A DNA stretch of 8,643 bases from Lachnospiraceae bacterium (GCA_003488965.1 DNJW01000232.1:1-8643); one strand, 5' to 3'; positions 1 through 7,699 are shown, counted from the stretch's first letter. Notes: generated from the letters alone by a model not told the origin. A program made the numbers and translations.

Positions 1-200
1 TTTAGGAAATACGGGACAAGGATGTCCCTTATTTCCGGCCCGGACGATGCCGCTATCTTCCCTCTTTTGTTTAGAAACATCCCATCCAAAATTTTGCAAA
101 AAAACAGACTGGCAAAACGGAGACTGGACATCAGAACGGGCAGGAGGAACATACAAGGCTGAACTGTTACGTGATTAGAAGTACTTTTCACGCTACCCCC
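1..200. other. Upstream region with no recognised gene
   Basis: I recognise no gene here. Two + strand frames are open from the window edge, one to a TGA at 160-162 and one to a TAG near 176-178. A minus-strand frame is also open from about 158 to the edge. None gives a protein I recognise. The frame-1 tail is very basic, rich in Arg and Lys, and could conceivably be the end of an upstream protein. The only clear structure is the inverted repeat at 5-36. An AGGAGG at about 142-147 has no ATG, GTG or TTG at a useful distance. The stretch may be the non-coding end of an upstream transcription unit; this is a guess. Confidence 0.4.
5..36. repeat. Strong inverted repeat (stem-loop)
   Basis: GGAAATA (5-11) pairs with TATTTCC (30-36), and GGGACA (13-18) pairs with TGTCCC (23-28). 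Between them is a single C/T mismatch (12 against 29), and the loop is AGGA. This gives 13 paired positions in a 14-position stem. It is followed by a G+C-rich stretch rather than a T-run on the + strand, and on the minus strand only by TAAA, so it does not fit a canonical Rho-independent terminator in either direction. It could be a transcript-end hairpin, an RNA-stability element or a copy of a dispersed repeat. Confidence 0.6.
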
Positions 201-229
201 TTGAATTTTCCCGTATTATAAGATATTAT
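201..229 (+). promoter_or_regulatory. Predicted sigma-A promoter for leuB operon
   Basis: A -35-like TTGAAT (201-206) and a -10-like TATTAT (224-229) are separated by exactly 17 bases. The -10 has one mismatch to TATAAT; the -35 keeps TTGA. Transcription would start near 236, giving a leader of about 56 bases before leuB. The leader is too short for a T-box riboswitch, and none of its conserved sequence is visible. This is the only good promoter seen ahead of the five-gene run. Confidence 0.6.
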
Positions 230-265
230 GGTAAAAGTAGTCTTTTATACTTTACTATGGTAAAG
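227..265 (+). promoter_or_regulatory. Repeats in the leuB leader, possible operator
   Basis: The 9-mer TATGGTAAA occurs twice, at 227-235 (overlapping the -10 element) and at 256-264. The second copy is part of an inverted repeat, CTTTAC (250-255), TATG, GTAAAG (260-265). In addition, 228-235 can pair with 251-258 (8 positions, one G-T wobble), so the middle arm has two alternative partners. The position between the -10 and the ribosome binding site suits a repressor operator, but no known regulator motif was recognised and the DNA is A+T-rich, so chance is possible. Confidence 0.3.
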
Positions 266-274
266 AATAAATAT

Positions 275-280
275 AAGGAG
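275..280 (+). promoter_or_regulatory. leuB ribosome binding site
   Basis: AAGGAG lies 11 bases before the ATG at 292. A GTG at 280 is in frame with leuB but overlaps the last base of this site, so it cannot use it. The site therefore favours ATG 292, which gives the normal LeuB N-terminus ([16 protein letters not shown]). Confidence 0.7.
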
Positions 281-291
281 TGAGCGTTAAT

Positions 292-1380
292 ATGGAATTG
301 AAAATTGCATGTATTCCGGGTGATGGTATTGGGCCGGAAATTGTGAAAGAGGCAAAAAGGGTATTGGATAAGGTGGCTTCGTGTTATGGTCATGAGATAA
401 AATATACAGATATTCTGATGGGCGGGGCGTCCATTGATGTACACGGAGTACCGCTGACAGAGGAAGCGGTTTCAGCCGCAAAGGCAGCGGATGCCGTGCT
501 TATGGGGTCCATAGGCGGGGATACGACAACTTCCCCTTGGTATAAACTTCCCCCCAATCTGCGGCCGGAAGCAGGGCTTCTAGGGATTCGCAAAGCATTA
601 AACTTATTCGCGAATTTACGGCCTGCCGTATTATATGAAGAATTGGCAGGAGCCTGTCCGCTGAAAACGGAAATCAGCGCCAAAGGGTTCGATATGCTGA
701 TTATGCGGGAACTGACGGGAGGACTTTATTTCGGAGAAAGAAAGACTGTGGAGGAGAATGGGGTAAGAAAGGCAATCGATACTCTGACCTATGACGAAAA
801 TGAAATCCGCCGCATTGCCGTTAAGGGATTCGACATTGCCAGAAAGAGAAAGAAGAAGGTAACCAGCGTGGACAAAGCCAATGTACTGGATTCTTCAAGG
901 CTTTGGAGAAGTGTGGTGGAAGAGGTGGCAAAAGAATATCCGGATGTGAAGCTGGAACATATGCTGGTAGATAACTGTGCGATGCAGCTGGTGAAGGATC
1001 CGGCCCAGTTCGATGTCATACTGACGGAGAATATGTTCGGGGATATTCTTTCCGATGAGGCGAGTATGGTAACCGGCTCTATCGGAATGCTGGCGTCGGC
1101 GTCTTTGAATGATACCAAATTCGGGCTGTATGAGCCGAGCCATGGTTCTGCCCCGGATATTGCCGGAAAAGATATTGCCAACCCGATAGCGACCGTATTG
1201 TCGGCAGCGATGATGCTACGGTATTCGTTTGATTTGGATAAAGAGGCGGACGCGGTAGAGACCGCTGTAAAAGAAGTACTGAAGGAAGGCTACAGGACGG
1301 TGGATATTATGTCGGAAGGCTGCAGTCAAGTGTCCTGTTCAAAAATGGGTGATTTGCTTGTGGAAAAAATCCGTCAATAA
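292..1380 (+). CDS. leuB: 3-isopropylmalate dehydrogenase
   Basis: LeuB catalyses NAD+-dependent oxidation and decarboxylation of 3-isopropylmalate to 2-oxoisocaproate in leucine synthesis, in the cytoplasm and usually as a homodimer. The 362-residue length is normal for the family. Visible motifs in order are the N-terminal IPGDGIGPE (8-16); the substrate-binding Arg100, Arg110 and Arg139 (the last in [11 protein letters not shown], with Tyr146); Lys195 in VDKANVL; Asp227 in VDN; and the metal-binding Asp251 and Asp255 in FGDILSDE. The NAD-binding segment [15 protein letters not shown] spans 284-298. The leucine-specific [15 protein letters not shown] region (89-103) argues against isocitrate or tartrate dehydrogenase. 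The start was set by the AAGGAG site at 275-280. It is the first gene of the apparent operon, and its end overlaps the next gene. Confidence 0.97.
   Translation: MELKIACIPGDGIGPEIVKEAKRVLDKVASCYGHEIKYTDILMGGASIDVHGVPLTEEAVSAAKAADAVLMGSIGGDTTTSPWYKLPPNLRPEAGLLGIRKALNLFANLRPAVLYEELAGACPLKTEISAKGFDMLIMRELTGGLYFGERKTVEENGVRKAIDTLTYDENEIRRIAVKGFDIARKRKKKVTSVDKANVLDSSRLWRSVVEEVAKEYPDVKLEHMLVDNCAMQLVKDPAQFDVILTENMFGDILSDEASMVTGSIGMLASASLNDTKFGLYEPSHGSAPDIAGKDIANPIATVLSAAMMLRYSFDLDKEADAVETAVKEVLKEGYRTVDIMSEGCSQVSCSKMGDLLVEKIRQ
1348..1353 (+). promoter_or_regulatory. Candidate internal ribosome binding site for the membrane gene
   Basis: GGTGAT can pair with the AUCACC part of the 16S rRNA tail and lies 4 bases before an in-frame TTG at 1358. 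This is compatible with the usual geometry of a full AGGAGGTGAT site. It lies inside the last codons of leuB, so the membrane gene would be read by translational coupling. The match is short and may be chance. Confidence 0.3.
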
Positions 1381-2920
1381 AATATGGAAAGAAGATAAGG
1401 AAAATAGGCTGTTTGTATTATGGTTCCTTGGGATGGCAGTTTATTATGGATTCCGGATGTTTTGCTTAACTCCATGGTATGATGAACTGTATACATATTA
1501 TTATTTTATCAGCCGGGGACCGGTTTATGCAGCTATCCACTGGCCTCTTCCTAACAATCATGTGGGATATTCGGTGCTTTCCGGTTTCTTAAATCTGCTT
1601 GGCAGCCCGGTGCTGGGGTTAAGGGGGATAAGCTACATAGCGGCTTTGGCAAATCTGATTTTGTTATACCGGATTGGAAAAAAAGGTTTTTCCAAGGGCT
1701 GGTCTTTTTGCTGCGTGGTTCTGTATTCATCCATGAATCTGGTAAACCAGCTGGCGGTGCAGGGGAGAGGTTATACACTGGCGGTAACCTGTCTTTTGAC
1801 AGCAGTTTGTATGCTTCAAAAAATCGGAAGAAAGGAAGAAGAGACGAAACAGGATATAAAATACTATGTGCTTTTTTCCGTTTCCCTGACCTTGGGACTT
1901 TACATTCTTCCCAGCAGTGTTTACTGGGTGATTCCGGTATGTGTGGCGGGCGGGCTGTTTTTTCTTTCCTATAAAAAATGGAAGCCGCTGGTGCATCTGG
2001 TTATAAGCAGTATAGCCGCAGCTTTTCACACTGTTTTGCTGTATGCCGTTATCTGGCTTGCCATTGGGTCAAACCTGTTAAGCAAGGAAGAGGGAGGCGT
2101 TTTCTGCGGACAAAGCCATATAGGGATTATCTGTTCGGCTCCTTTCCGGGCAGCCAGGACAGGTATGGATTATATGCTGGCAACTCCCTATATCCAGAGC
2201 GTGGAAAGGAAGGGATATCTGGCGGAACTGGCAGGATGGTACCGTTCCTTGTTTGATTTGTATTATCCAAAGGCCGGGGCAGTTTTGCTGGCTGTTACGG
2301 CTGCGGGCATTCTTTTTGCCATTCTTTGCGGAAGAAAGGAATATAAGGAGGGAAGCAAGGAAAGCTTTTTTTTGCTGTTATTGCCGGCAGTACTGCTGCT
2401 CATGATGCCTCTGTTTTTGACTGTGCAGTGTGCATTGCCTTATTTCAGGGTTTTTTCGTATATAGGAATCCCGGTGGCAGTGCTGCTTTGTATGCTGCTG
2501 CAGTTTGCTGCCGGAAAAAATCCGTTCCCGTTTTCCGGGAGACATTTTTTAATAACAGCCTGTACCTTGCTGGCGGCAGCGCTGCTGCTGTCCAAAGGAT
2601 ATAACGGCGAATACGGTATGACCGAGCATTATGCGAAGGATGCTTTTGACAGGACTGCCTTTGGAAAAGAAGAGAATCTTTGTGTTACGGACTGTTACCA
2701 GCAATATCTGCTGAAATTCTGTTATAATATAGAATGTGAAAATACTTCCATAGAAGAGGCAGATACAGTATTGCTGCATAAGGAAATAATATCCCATCAG
2801 GACGAGGGTTTCCGCTGGGAGTTTTATCATACTTATGATACGGTTCCCTGGGATATTATAGAAAGCAGGATGGCTCCGGTTTATGAGAATGAGGAGTATG
2901 TGGTATATAAAAGGAAATAA
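1349..2920 (+). CDS. Polytopic membrane GT-C-type glycosyltransferase-like protein
   Basis: This is a hydrophobic protein of up to 523 residues with roughly 9-11 membrane segments, for example at 21-40, 95-108, 118-135, 143-156, 172-208, 215-240, 310-327, 340-360, 368-388 and 399-414. A soluble C-terminal part of about 110 residues follows. Family hallmarks I see are an acidic pair Asp45-Glu46 (PWYDELYT) in the first external loop, PNNH at 68-71, and QGRGYTL at 138-144. Together these resemble bacterial GT-C/PMT-like enzymes that transfer sugars from polyprenyl-phosphate donors outside the membrane. The donor and acceptor cannot be read from the sequence. The start is uncertain. GTG 1349 has no clear site, whereas in-frame TTG 1358 has GGTGAT (1348-1353) at good spacing. 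ATG 1433 would cut the first membrane segment. It sits between leuB and ilvD, an unexpected place for an envelope enzyme. The membrane-protein call is firm; the enzymatic call is moderate. Confidence 0.75.
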   Translation: MICLWKKSVNKIWKEDKENRLFVLWFLGMAVYYGFRMFCLTPWYDELYTYYYFISRGPVYAAIHWPLPNNHVGYSVLSGFLNLLGSPVLGLRGISYIAALANLILLYRIGKKGFSKGWSFCCVVLYSSMNLVNQLAVQGRGYTLAVTCLLTAVCMLQKIGRKEEETKQDIKYYVLFSVSLTLGLYILPSSVYWVIPVCVAGGLFFLSYKKWKPLVHLVISSIAAAFHTVLLYAVIWLAIGSNLLSKEEGGVFCGQSHIGIICSAPFRAARTGMDYMLATPYIQSVERKGYLAELAGWYRSLFDLYYPKAGAVLLAVTAAGILFAILCGRKEYKEGSKESFFLLLLPAVLLLMMPLFLTVQCALPYFRVFSYIGIPVAVLLCMLLQFAAGKNPFPFSGRHFLITACTLLAAALLLSKGYNGEYGMTEHYAKDAFDRTAFGKEENLCVTDCYQQYLLKFCYNIECENTSIEEADTVLLHKEIISHQDEGFRWEFYHTYDTVPWDIIESRMAPVYENEEYVVYKRK

Positions 2921-2931
2921 AAATAAAGATT

Positions 2932-2936
2932 AGGAG
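2932..2936 (+). promoter_or_regulatory. ilvD ribosome binding site, decides the start
   Basis: AGGAG lies only 2 bases before an ATG at 2939 but 8 bases before a second in-frame ATG at 2945. The spacing favours 2945, which gives the family-typical N-terminus MRSDSVKTG. The gap between the membrane gene and ilvD is only 24 bases and shows no terminator or promoter. Confidence 0.7.
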
Positions 2937-2944
2937 AGATGAAA

Positions 2945-4615
2945 ATGAGAAGTGATTCCGTAAAGACCGGCACCCAGCAGGCGCCGCACAGAAGTTTGTT
3001 TAATGCATTGGGGTATACCGAGGAGGAAAGAAAGCGCCCGATGATAGGTATCGTAAGTTCCTACAACGAAATTGTGCCCGGACATATGAATCTGGATAAA
3101 ATTGTGGAAGCAGTGAAAATGGGTGTTGCCATGGCAGGAGGAATGCCGGTGGTATTTCCGGCCATTGCCGTTTGTGACGGAATCGCTATGGGACATATCG
3201 GAATGAAATACTCCCTGGTTACCAGAGATTTGATTGCCGACAGTACGGAATGTATGGCGTTGGCCCACGGGTTTGACGGGCTGGTAATGGTGCCTAACTG
3301 CGATAAGAATGTGCCGGGCCTGTTAATGGCAGCGGCAAGGATTAATATTCCTACTATTTTCTGTTCCGGCGGACCGATGCTGGCCGGACGGGTAAAAGGG
3401 GAGAAGAGAAGCCTTTCTTCTATGTTTGAAGCGGTAGGAAGCGTGGCGGCAGGAACGATGTCCATGGAAGAACTGTCCGAATTTGAGGAAAAAGTGTGTC
3501 CTACCTGCGGTTCCTGCTCCGGGATGTATACGGCAAATTCTATGAACTGTCTGACGGAAGCGCTGGGGATGGGGCTAAAAGGCAACGGAACCATTCCGGC
3601 AGTGTATTCGGAAAGAATCCGTCTGGCAAAGCATGCGGGCATGCAGATTATGGAGCTGGTGGAAAAGGACATCAAACCAAGGGATATTATGACCGAAAAG
3701 GCTTTTATCAATGCCTTGAGGATGGATATGGCGTTGGGCTGCTCTACCAATTCCATGCTTCATCTGCCTGCAATTGCCCATGAAGCAGGGGTGGAACTGG
3801 ATTTGGAGGTGGCGAACAAGCTGTCTGCGGAAACGCCTAACTTATGTCATCTGGCACCGGCAGGACCTACTTATATGGAAGATTTGAATGAAGCCGGCGG
3901 AATTTATGCAGTAATGAATGAATTGAATAAGAAGAATCTTTTGTATACGGATTTAATGACAGTGACGGGAAAGACGATCGGAGAAAACATAAAAGGATGT
4001 ATCAACAAGAATCCGGAAGTTATCCGTCCCTTGGAAAATCCTTACAGCCAGACCGGAGGCATTGCTGTATTAAAGGGAAATCTGGCACCGGATTCCTGCG
4101 TGGTAAAGCGTTCGGCAGTAGTGCCAGAAATGATGGTGCATGAAGGCCCTGCGAGAGTATTTGACTGTGAAGAGGATGCCATTGCAGCGATTAAAGGAGG
4201 AAAAATCGTGGAGGGAGATGTGGTGGTTATCCGTTATGAAGGTCCCAAAGGAGGCCCGGGAATGAGAGAGATGCTGAACCCTACTTCGGCAATTGCCGGT
4301 ATGGGACTTGGCTCCAGCGTTGCCCTGATTACGGACGGGCGTTTTTCCGGCGCATCCCGCGGTGCATCTATCGGCCATGTATCGCCGGAAGCGGCAGTGG
4401 GCGGTCCCATTGCCTTAGTGGAGGAAGGGGATATTATCAGTATCGATATTCCGGGAAATTCTATTCAGGTAAAGGTTTCGGAGGAAGAACTGGAAAAGAG
4501 ACGGGAAAAATGGCAGCCGAGAGAGCCAAAGATAACGGGAGGTTACCTGTCCCGTTACAGGGAACTGGTGACCAGCGGCAACAGAGGCGCTATTTTGGAA
4601 GTTAGGAGGGTGTAG
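2945..4615 (+). CDS. ilvD: Dihydroxy-acid dehydratase
   Basis: IlvD dehydrates 2,3-dihydroxy-isovalerate and 2,3-dihydroxy-3-methylvalerate to the 2-keto acids that precede valine, leucine and isoleucine. It is a cytoplasmic iron-sulfur enzyme of the IlvD/Edd family. The 556 residues span the whole family length. Motifs seen are VPGHMNL (44-50), CDGIAMGH (77-84), NCDKNVPG (118-125) with Cys119 and Lys121, and [18 protein letters not shown] (186-203) with Cys188. The catalytic-serine motif TDGRFSGAS has Ser468. Cys119 and Cys188 correspond to the conserved cluster ligands. The position where plant and mycobacterial 2Fe-2S enzymes have a Cys-Asn pair reads SSYNE here, as in the E. coli-like group that lacks that Cys. 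Cluster type is therefore uncertain, and an oxygen-sensitive 4Fe-4S cluster is plausible in an anaerobe. ilvB follows after 2 bases. Confidence 0.97.
   Translation: MRSDSVKTGTQQAPHRSLFNALGYTEEERKRPMIGIVSSYNEIVPGHMNLDKIVEAVKMGVAMAGGMPVVFPAIAVCDGIAMGHIGMKYSLVTRDLIADSTECMALAHGFDGLVMVPNCDKNVPGLLMAAARINIPTIFCSGGPMLAGRVKGEKRSLSSMFEAVGSVAAGTMSMEELSEFEEKVCPTCGSCSGMYTANSMNCLTEALGMGLKGNGTIPAVYSERIRLAKHAGMQIMELVEKDIKPRDIMTEKAFINALRMDMALGCSTNSMLHLPAIAHEAGVELDLEVANKLSAETPNLCHLAPAGPTYMEDLNEAGGIYAVMNELNKKNLLYTDLMTVTGKTIGENIKGCINKNPEVIRPLENPYSQTGGIAVLKGNLAPDSCVVKRSAVVPEMMVHEGPARVFDCEEDAIAAIKGGKIVEGDVVVIRYEGPKGGPGMREMLNPTSAIAGMGLGSSVALITDGRFSGASRGASIGHVSPEAAVGGPIALVEEGDIISIDIPGNSIQVKVSEEELEKRREKWQPREPKITGGYLSRYRELVTSGNRGAILEVRRV
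4604..4609 (+). promoter_or_regulatory. ilvB ribosome binding site
   Basis: AGGAGG lies inside the last codons of ilvD and 8 bases before the ilvB ATG at 4618. The ilvD stop (4613-4615) falls between site and start, an arrangement that supports translational coupling of the dehydratase to the synthase. Confidence 0.8.
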
Positions 4616-4617
4616 CG

Positions 4618-6309
4618 ATGCAGCTGACAGGAGCGGAAATTGTAGTAGAATGTTTGAAGGAACAGGGCGTGGATACTGTTTTCGGTTATCCGGGGGGGAC
4701 GATTTTAAATGTATATGATGCTTTATATAAGCATAGCGGGGAAATTACCCATATTCTGACCTCCCATGAACAAGGGGCAGCCCATGCAGCAGACGGTTAT
4801 GCAAGAGCTACGGGAAAAGTCGGCGTATGCCTTGCTACCAGCGGTCCGGGAGCAACGAATCTGGTGACGGGAATTGCCACTGCGTATATGGATTCCGTGC
4901 CCATCGTGGCAATTACTTGTAATGTGAATCTGCCCCTTTTAGGAAAGGACTCTTTTCAGGAAGTGGATATTGCCGGTGTGACGATGCCGATTACCAAGCA
5001 CGGATATATTGTAAAGGATGTGAATATACTGGCGGAAACTTTACGCAAGGCATTCCAGATAGCGGGAAGCGGCAGGCCAGGACCGGTGCTGGTGGATATC
5101 ACAAAGGATGTGACAGCGAACTTGTGTGAATATGAGCCCTTAAAGGCCGGGGAATCTGCAAAGGATACGGCGGAAGACAAAAAGTATACGCAGGATGATA
5201 TTGACAAAGCGTTGGAATTAATACAGAAAGCAAAAAAACCTTTTATTTATGTAGGAGGCGGTGCGGTGATTTCCGGTGCTGCCAAAGAGGTTTCTGAATT
5301 TGCAAAAAAGCTGGATGCGCCGGTCTGTGATACGCTGATGGGGAAGGGTGCTTTTGACGGCCATGACGAGCTGTATACGGGAATGATAGGGATGCATGGG
5401 ACAAAAACTTCTAATCTGGGAGTCAGCCAGTGCGACCTGCTGGTAGCATTGGGAGCAAGATTTTCCGACCGGGTGGTGGGAAACGCATCGAAATTTGCCA
5501 GCCATGCAAAAGTAATCCAGATTGATATTGACGCAGCGGAAATTAATAAAAATATCCGGACGGAGGCATCAATCGTGGGGGATTTGAAAGAGGTGCTGAC
5601 GGTACTGAACCGGAATATTCCTCAGATGGAGCATAAGGAGTGGCTGGAGAAGATTCGGGAAATGAAAGAAAAATATCCCCTTAACTATAATAAGGACAAT
5701 TTGTCCTGTCCGTATATTATCGAGGAACTGGACAGGATAACGGAAGGCAAGGCTGTGGTTACTACCGATGTAGGGCAGCATCAGATGTGGGCGGCCCAGT
5801 ATTATAAATACTCGGAACCAAGAACCTTTTTAAGCTCCGGCGGCCTTGGAACAATGGGATACGGGCTTGGAGCCTGCATCGGTGCAAAGATGGGGAGACC
5901 GGATAAAGTATGTGTGAATATTGCAGGGGATGGCTGCTTTAGAATGAATATGAATGAACTGGCTACAGCCAGCCGTTATAACATCCCCATTATTCAGATT
6001 GTGATGAATAACCATGTTCTTGGAATGGTGCGCCAATGGCAGACATTGTTTTATGGACAAAGATATTCCCAGACCGTGCTTAACGATAAGGTGGATTTCT
6101 GCAAAGTGGCGGAAGGATTGGGATGCGAAGCGATAAAGGTAACAAAAAAGGAAGAGGTGGCTTTGGCAATCGAAAAGGCAATTGCCTTAAAGGCACCGGT
6201 ATTAATCGAATGTGTCATTCCTGAGGATGATAAGGTATTTCCCATGGTTCCTGCCGGGGAAGCAATTAGCAAGGCATTTGACGAGACAGATTTGGAAAAG
6301 GATGAATAG
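4618..6309 (+). CDS. ilvB: Acetolactate synthase large (catalytic) subunit
   Basis: IlvB condenses two pyruvates to 2-acetolactate, or pyruvate with 2-oxobutyrate to 2-aceto-2-hydroxybutyrate, using thiamine diphosphate, Mg2+ and FAD. This is the first common step of branched-chain amino acid synthesis. The 563 residues are a full-length three-domain protein. They include FGYPGG (22-27), catalytic Glu51 in HEQGAAHAADGYAR, and the thiamine-diphosphate motif GDG (437-439) through Asn464-Asn465. MVRQWQ (470-475) is diagnostic of acetolactate synthases rather than other family members. One oddity is that the usual Gly-Gln-Val before LxGxDxFQE reads Cys101-Asn102-Val103. No small regulatory subunit gene (ilvN/ilvH) follows, so the partner must be elsewhere if present. 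The stop overlaps the start of the L,D-transpeptidase gene. A catabolic AlsS is less likely given the ilvD neighbour. Confidence 0.95.
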   Translation: MQLTGAEIVVECLKEQGVDTVFGYPGGTILNVYDALYKHSGEITHILTSHEQGAAHAADGYARATGKVGVCLATSGPGATNLVTGIATAYMDSVPIVAITCNVNLPLLGKDSFQEVDIAGVTMPITKHGYIVKDVNILAETLRKAFQIAGSGRPGPVLVDITKDVTANLCEYEPLKAGESAKDTAEDKKYTQDDIDKALELIQKAKKPFIYVGGGAVISGAAKEVSEFAKKLDAPVCDTLMGKGAFDGHDELYTGMIGMHGTKTSNLGVSQCDLLVALGARFSDRVVGNASKFASHAKVIQIDIDAAEINKNIRTEASIVGDLKEVLTVLNRNIPQMEHKEWLEKIREMKEKYPLNYNKDNLSCPYIIEELDRITEGKAVVTTDVGQHQMWAAQYYKYSEPRTFLSSGGLGTMGYGLGACIGAKMGRPDKVCVNIAGDGCFRMNMNELATASRYNIPIIQIVMNNHVLGMVRQWQTLFYGQRYSQTVLNDKVDFCKVAEGLGCEAIKVTKKEEVALAIEKAIALKAPVLIECVIPEDDKVFPMVPAGEAISKAFDETDLEKDE

Positions 6310-7699
6310 AAAAACAGTAAGAAGAACCGGGATTATCATTTTTATATTTTTTTTTCTGGTCTCAGTGTCTTATCTGGGATTGGCAGAATATTATAAGAAC
6401 GGATTCAGCTACGGAACGTGGATAAACGATATCTACTGCACCGGGAAGACAGTGGAGGAAGTCAATGACGAACTGTTAGAAAACTATTCCTATGACGGAA
6501 TGACTCTTTATGATGCGGAAGGAAAATCTTTTTGGATTTCTGCAAAGGATATCGGTTTTACCTATGATTTCAGGGAAGCGCTGGAGGCTTATCTGGCCGG
6601 GCAGAATCCTTATCTTTGGGTGGGGAATCTGATAAGTGCCCAAAAAAGAACGCTGCTGCCGGTGATTTCCTATGACGATGACAGACTGTCGGAAATCTTA
6701 GAATCGTCTCCTGCTTTCCAAGGAAAAACGGAAGAGGAAAGACAGGTTTTTATTCAAAGAACCGGCGCAGGGTATGTGCTGGTGGATGAACGGAAGCATG
6801 CTTTCAATAAGGAAAAAGCCGGGGAAGCGGTAAGGCACAGTCTGGCTGATTCCGAAACGGAACTGGATTTGGAAAAAAGCGGCTGCTATGAAGACCTTTC
6901 CTACACGGAAGACATGAAAGAGGAACTTGCCAGATGGGAAAAGATAGAGGAATTTCAGGACTGCCGTATTATCTATCAGTTTGGGGAGGAACAGGTAGCG
7001 ATTGACGCTTCCGTAGTCTGTGATTGGATGGACGTGGATGAAACAGGGAATTTTGTTTATGACGAAACCGGAAACATACAGCCGGATAATGCCAAAATCG
7101 AGGAATTTGTGGATGAATTGGCGGATGAGTATGATACGGTGGGGAAAGCCCGCCGTTTTAAAGCCAGCAGAGGCGAAATGATAACGGTAGAGGGCGGTAC
7201 CTACGGAAATAAAATTGACCGTGAGGCGGAAAAAGAGTATTTAAAGGCGGCTTTTGCCGGTAAAGCGGATGAAATCCATACGCCCCGTTATATCCAGACC
7301 GGCTGGAAACAAGGCAGGGATGATATCGGAAATACCTATATTGAAGTGGATATGACAGAACAGATGATGTATTATTACCTGGATGGAAAGAAGGAACTGG
7401 AAACTCCTATTGTGACCGGAAATACCGGACGCAGATGGGGAACGCCGGAGGGAATCAATTACGTATACGGAAAGGCAGTGAACAGAACCCTGTCAGGACC
7501 GGGCTATGAGACCCATGTAAACTTTTGGATGCCGGTGAAAGGAAATATCGGAATCCATGATGCGGAGTGGCGCAGCGAATACGGAGGGGAAATTTATAAA
7601 ACGGCAGGCTCCCACGGCTGTATCAATACGCCTTATGGGGCCATGAGCAAATTATACGGTATGGTTGAAATCGGAACGCCGGTAGTGATGTTTTACTGA
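6302..7699 (+). CDS. Membrane-anchored L,D-transpeptidase (YkuD) with peptidoglycan-binding domain
   Basis: It probably makes 3-3 (L,D) peptidoglycan cross-links or attaches molecules to the wall, acting outside the membrane. The 465 residues start with a basic tip and an uncleaved-looking signal anchor (about 11-28, Phe-rich). A poorly conserved region (about 40-215) opens with a short motif resembling the N-terminal repeats of VanW/PG_binding_4 proteins. A PG_binding_4-like domain spans about 218-320, with the hallmark YDTVGKARRFKASRGEM and GGTYG. The YkuD catalytic domain is at about 343-465, with His419 in GIHD and SHGCIN at 437-442, where Cys440 is the expected nucleophile. All catalytic motifs are intact. 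ATG 6302 overlaps the last 8 bases of ilvB. A longer frame from 6212 lies inside ilvB and would push the signal anchor inward, so it was not used. The ribosome binding site is weak (GGAAAAGG), suggesting coupling to ilvB. The last gene of the apparent operon. Confidence 0.93.
   Translation: MNRKTVRRTGIIIFIFFFLVSVSYLGLAEYYKNGFSYGTWINDIYCTGKTVEEVNDELLENYSYDGMTLYDAEGKSFWISAKDIGFTYDFREALEAYLAGQNPYLWVGNLISAQKRTLLPVISYDDDRLSEILESSPAFQGKTEEERQVFIQRTGAGYVLVDERKHAFNKEKAGEAVRHSLADSETELDLEKSGCYEDLSYTEDMKEELARWEKIEEFQDCRIIYQFGEEQVAIDASVVCDWMDVDETGNFVYDETGNIQPDNAKIEEFVDELADEYDTVGKARRFKASRGEMITVEGGTYGNKIDREAEKEYLKAAFAGKADEIHTPRYIQTGWKQGRDDIGNTYIEVDMTEQMMYYYLDGKKELETPIVTGNTGRRWGTPEGINYVYGKAVNRTLSGPGYETHVNFWMPVKGNIGIHDAEWRSEYGGEIYKTAGSHGCINTPYGAMSKLYGMVEIGTPVVMFY

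Noticed and set aside
1..158. Minus-strand open frame from about 158 to the window edge
   Set aside because: No ribosome binding site before its ATG and no recognisable protein; its apparent similarity to the other strand reflects the inverted repeat at 5-36.
204..218. AATTTTC resembling the left half of a CodY box (AATTTTCWGAAAATT) next to the leuB promoter
   Set aside because: Only 9 of 15 positions match by eye and the right half is absent, too weak for a claim.
1..291. T-box riboswitch or leader-peptide attenuator ahead of leuB
   Set aside because: No T-box consensus (AGGGTGGNACC-like) is visible and no short frame rich in Leu, Ile or Val codons follows a start and ribosome binding site.
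280..291. Upstream GTG start for leuB adding four residues
   Set aside because: GTG 280 overlaps the ribosome binding site AAGGAG and the extension is not typical of LeuB; ATG 292 fits better.
1708..2256. Two + strand frames of about 90 codons overlapping the membrane gene
   Set aside because: They lie out of frame within a long gene with clear membrane segments and lack recognisable domains.
2723..2728. Perfect TATAAT inside the membrane gene as a promoter for ilvD
   Set aside because: No acceptable -35 hexamer lies 16-18 bases upstream, and it is over 200 bases from ilvD in coding sequence.
3061..3756. 231-codon open frame on the minus strand inside ilvD
   Set aside because: It is antisense to strongly conserved ilvD codons, has no recognisable domain and fits a shadow of the codon pattern.
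6212..6301. Longer start for the transpeptidase inside ilvB
   Set aside because: It would put about 30 residues ahead of the signal anchor and has no ribosome binding site; ATG 6302 gives a normal signal anchor.
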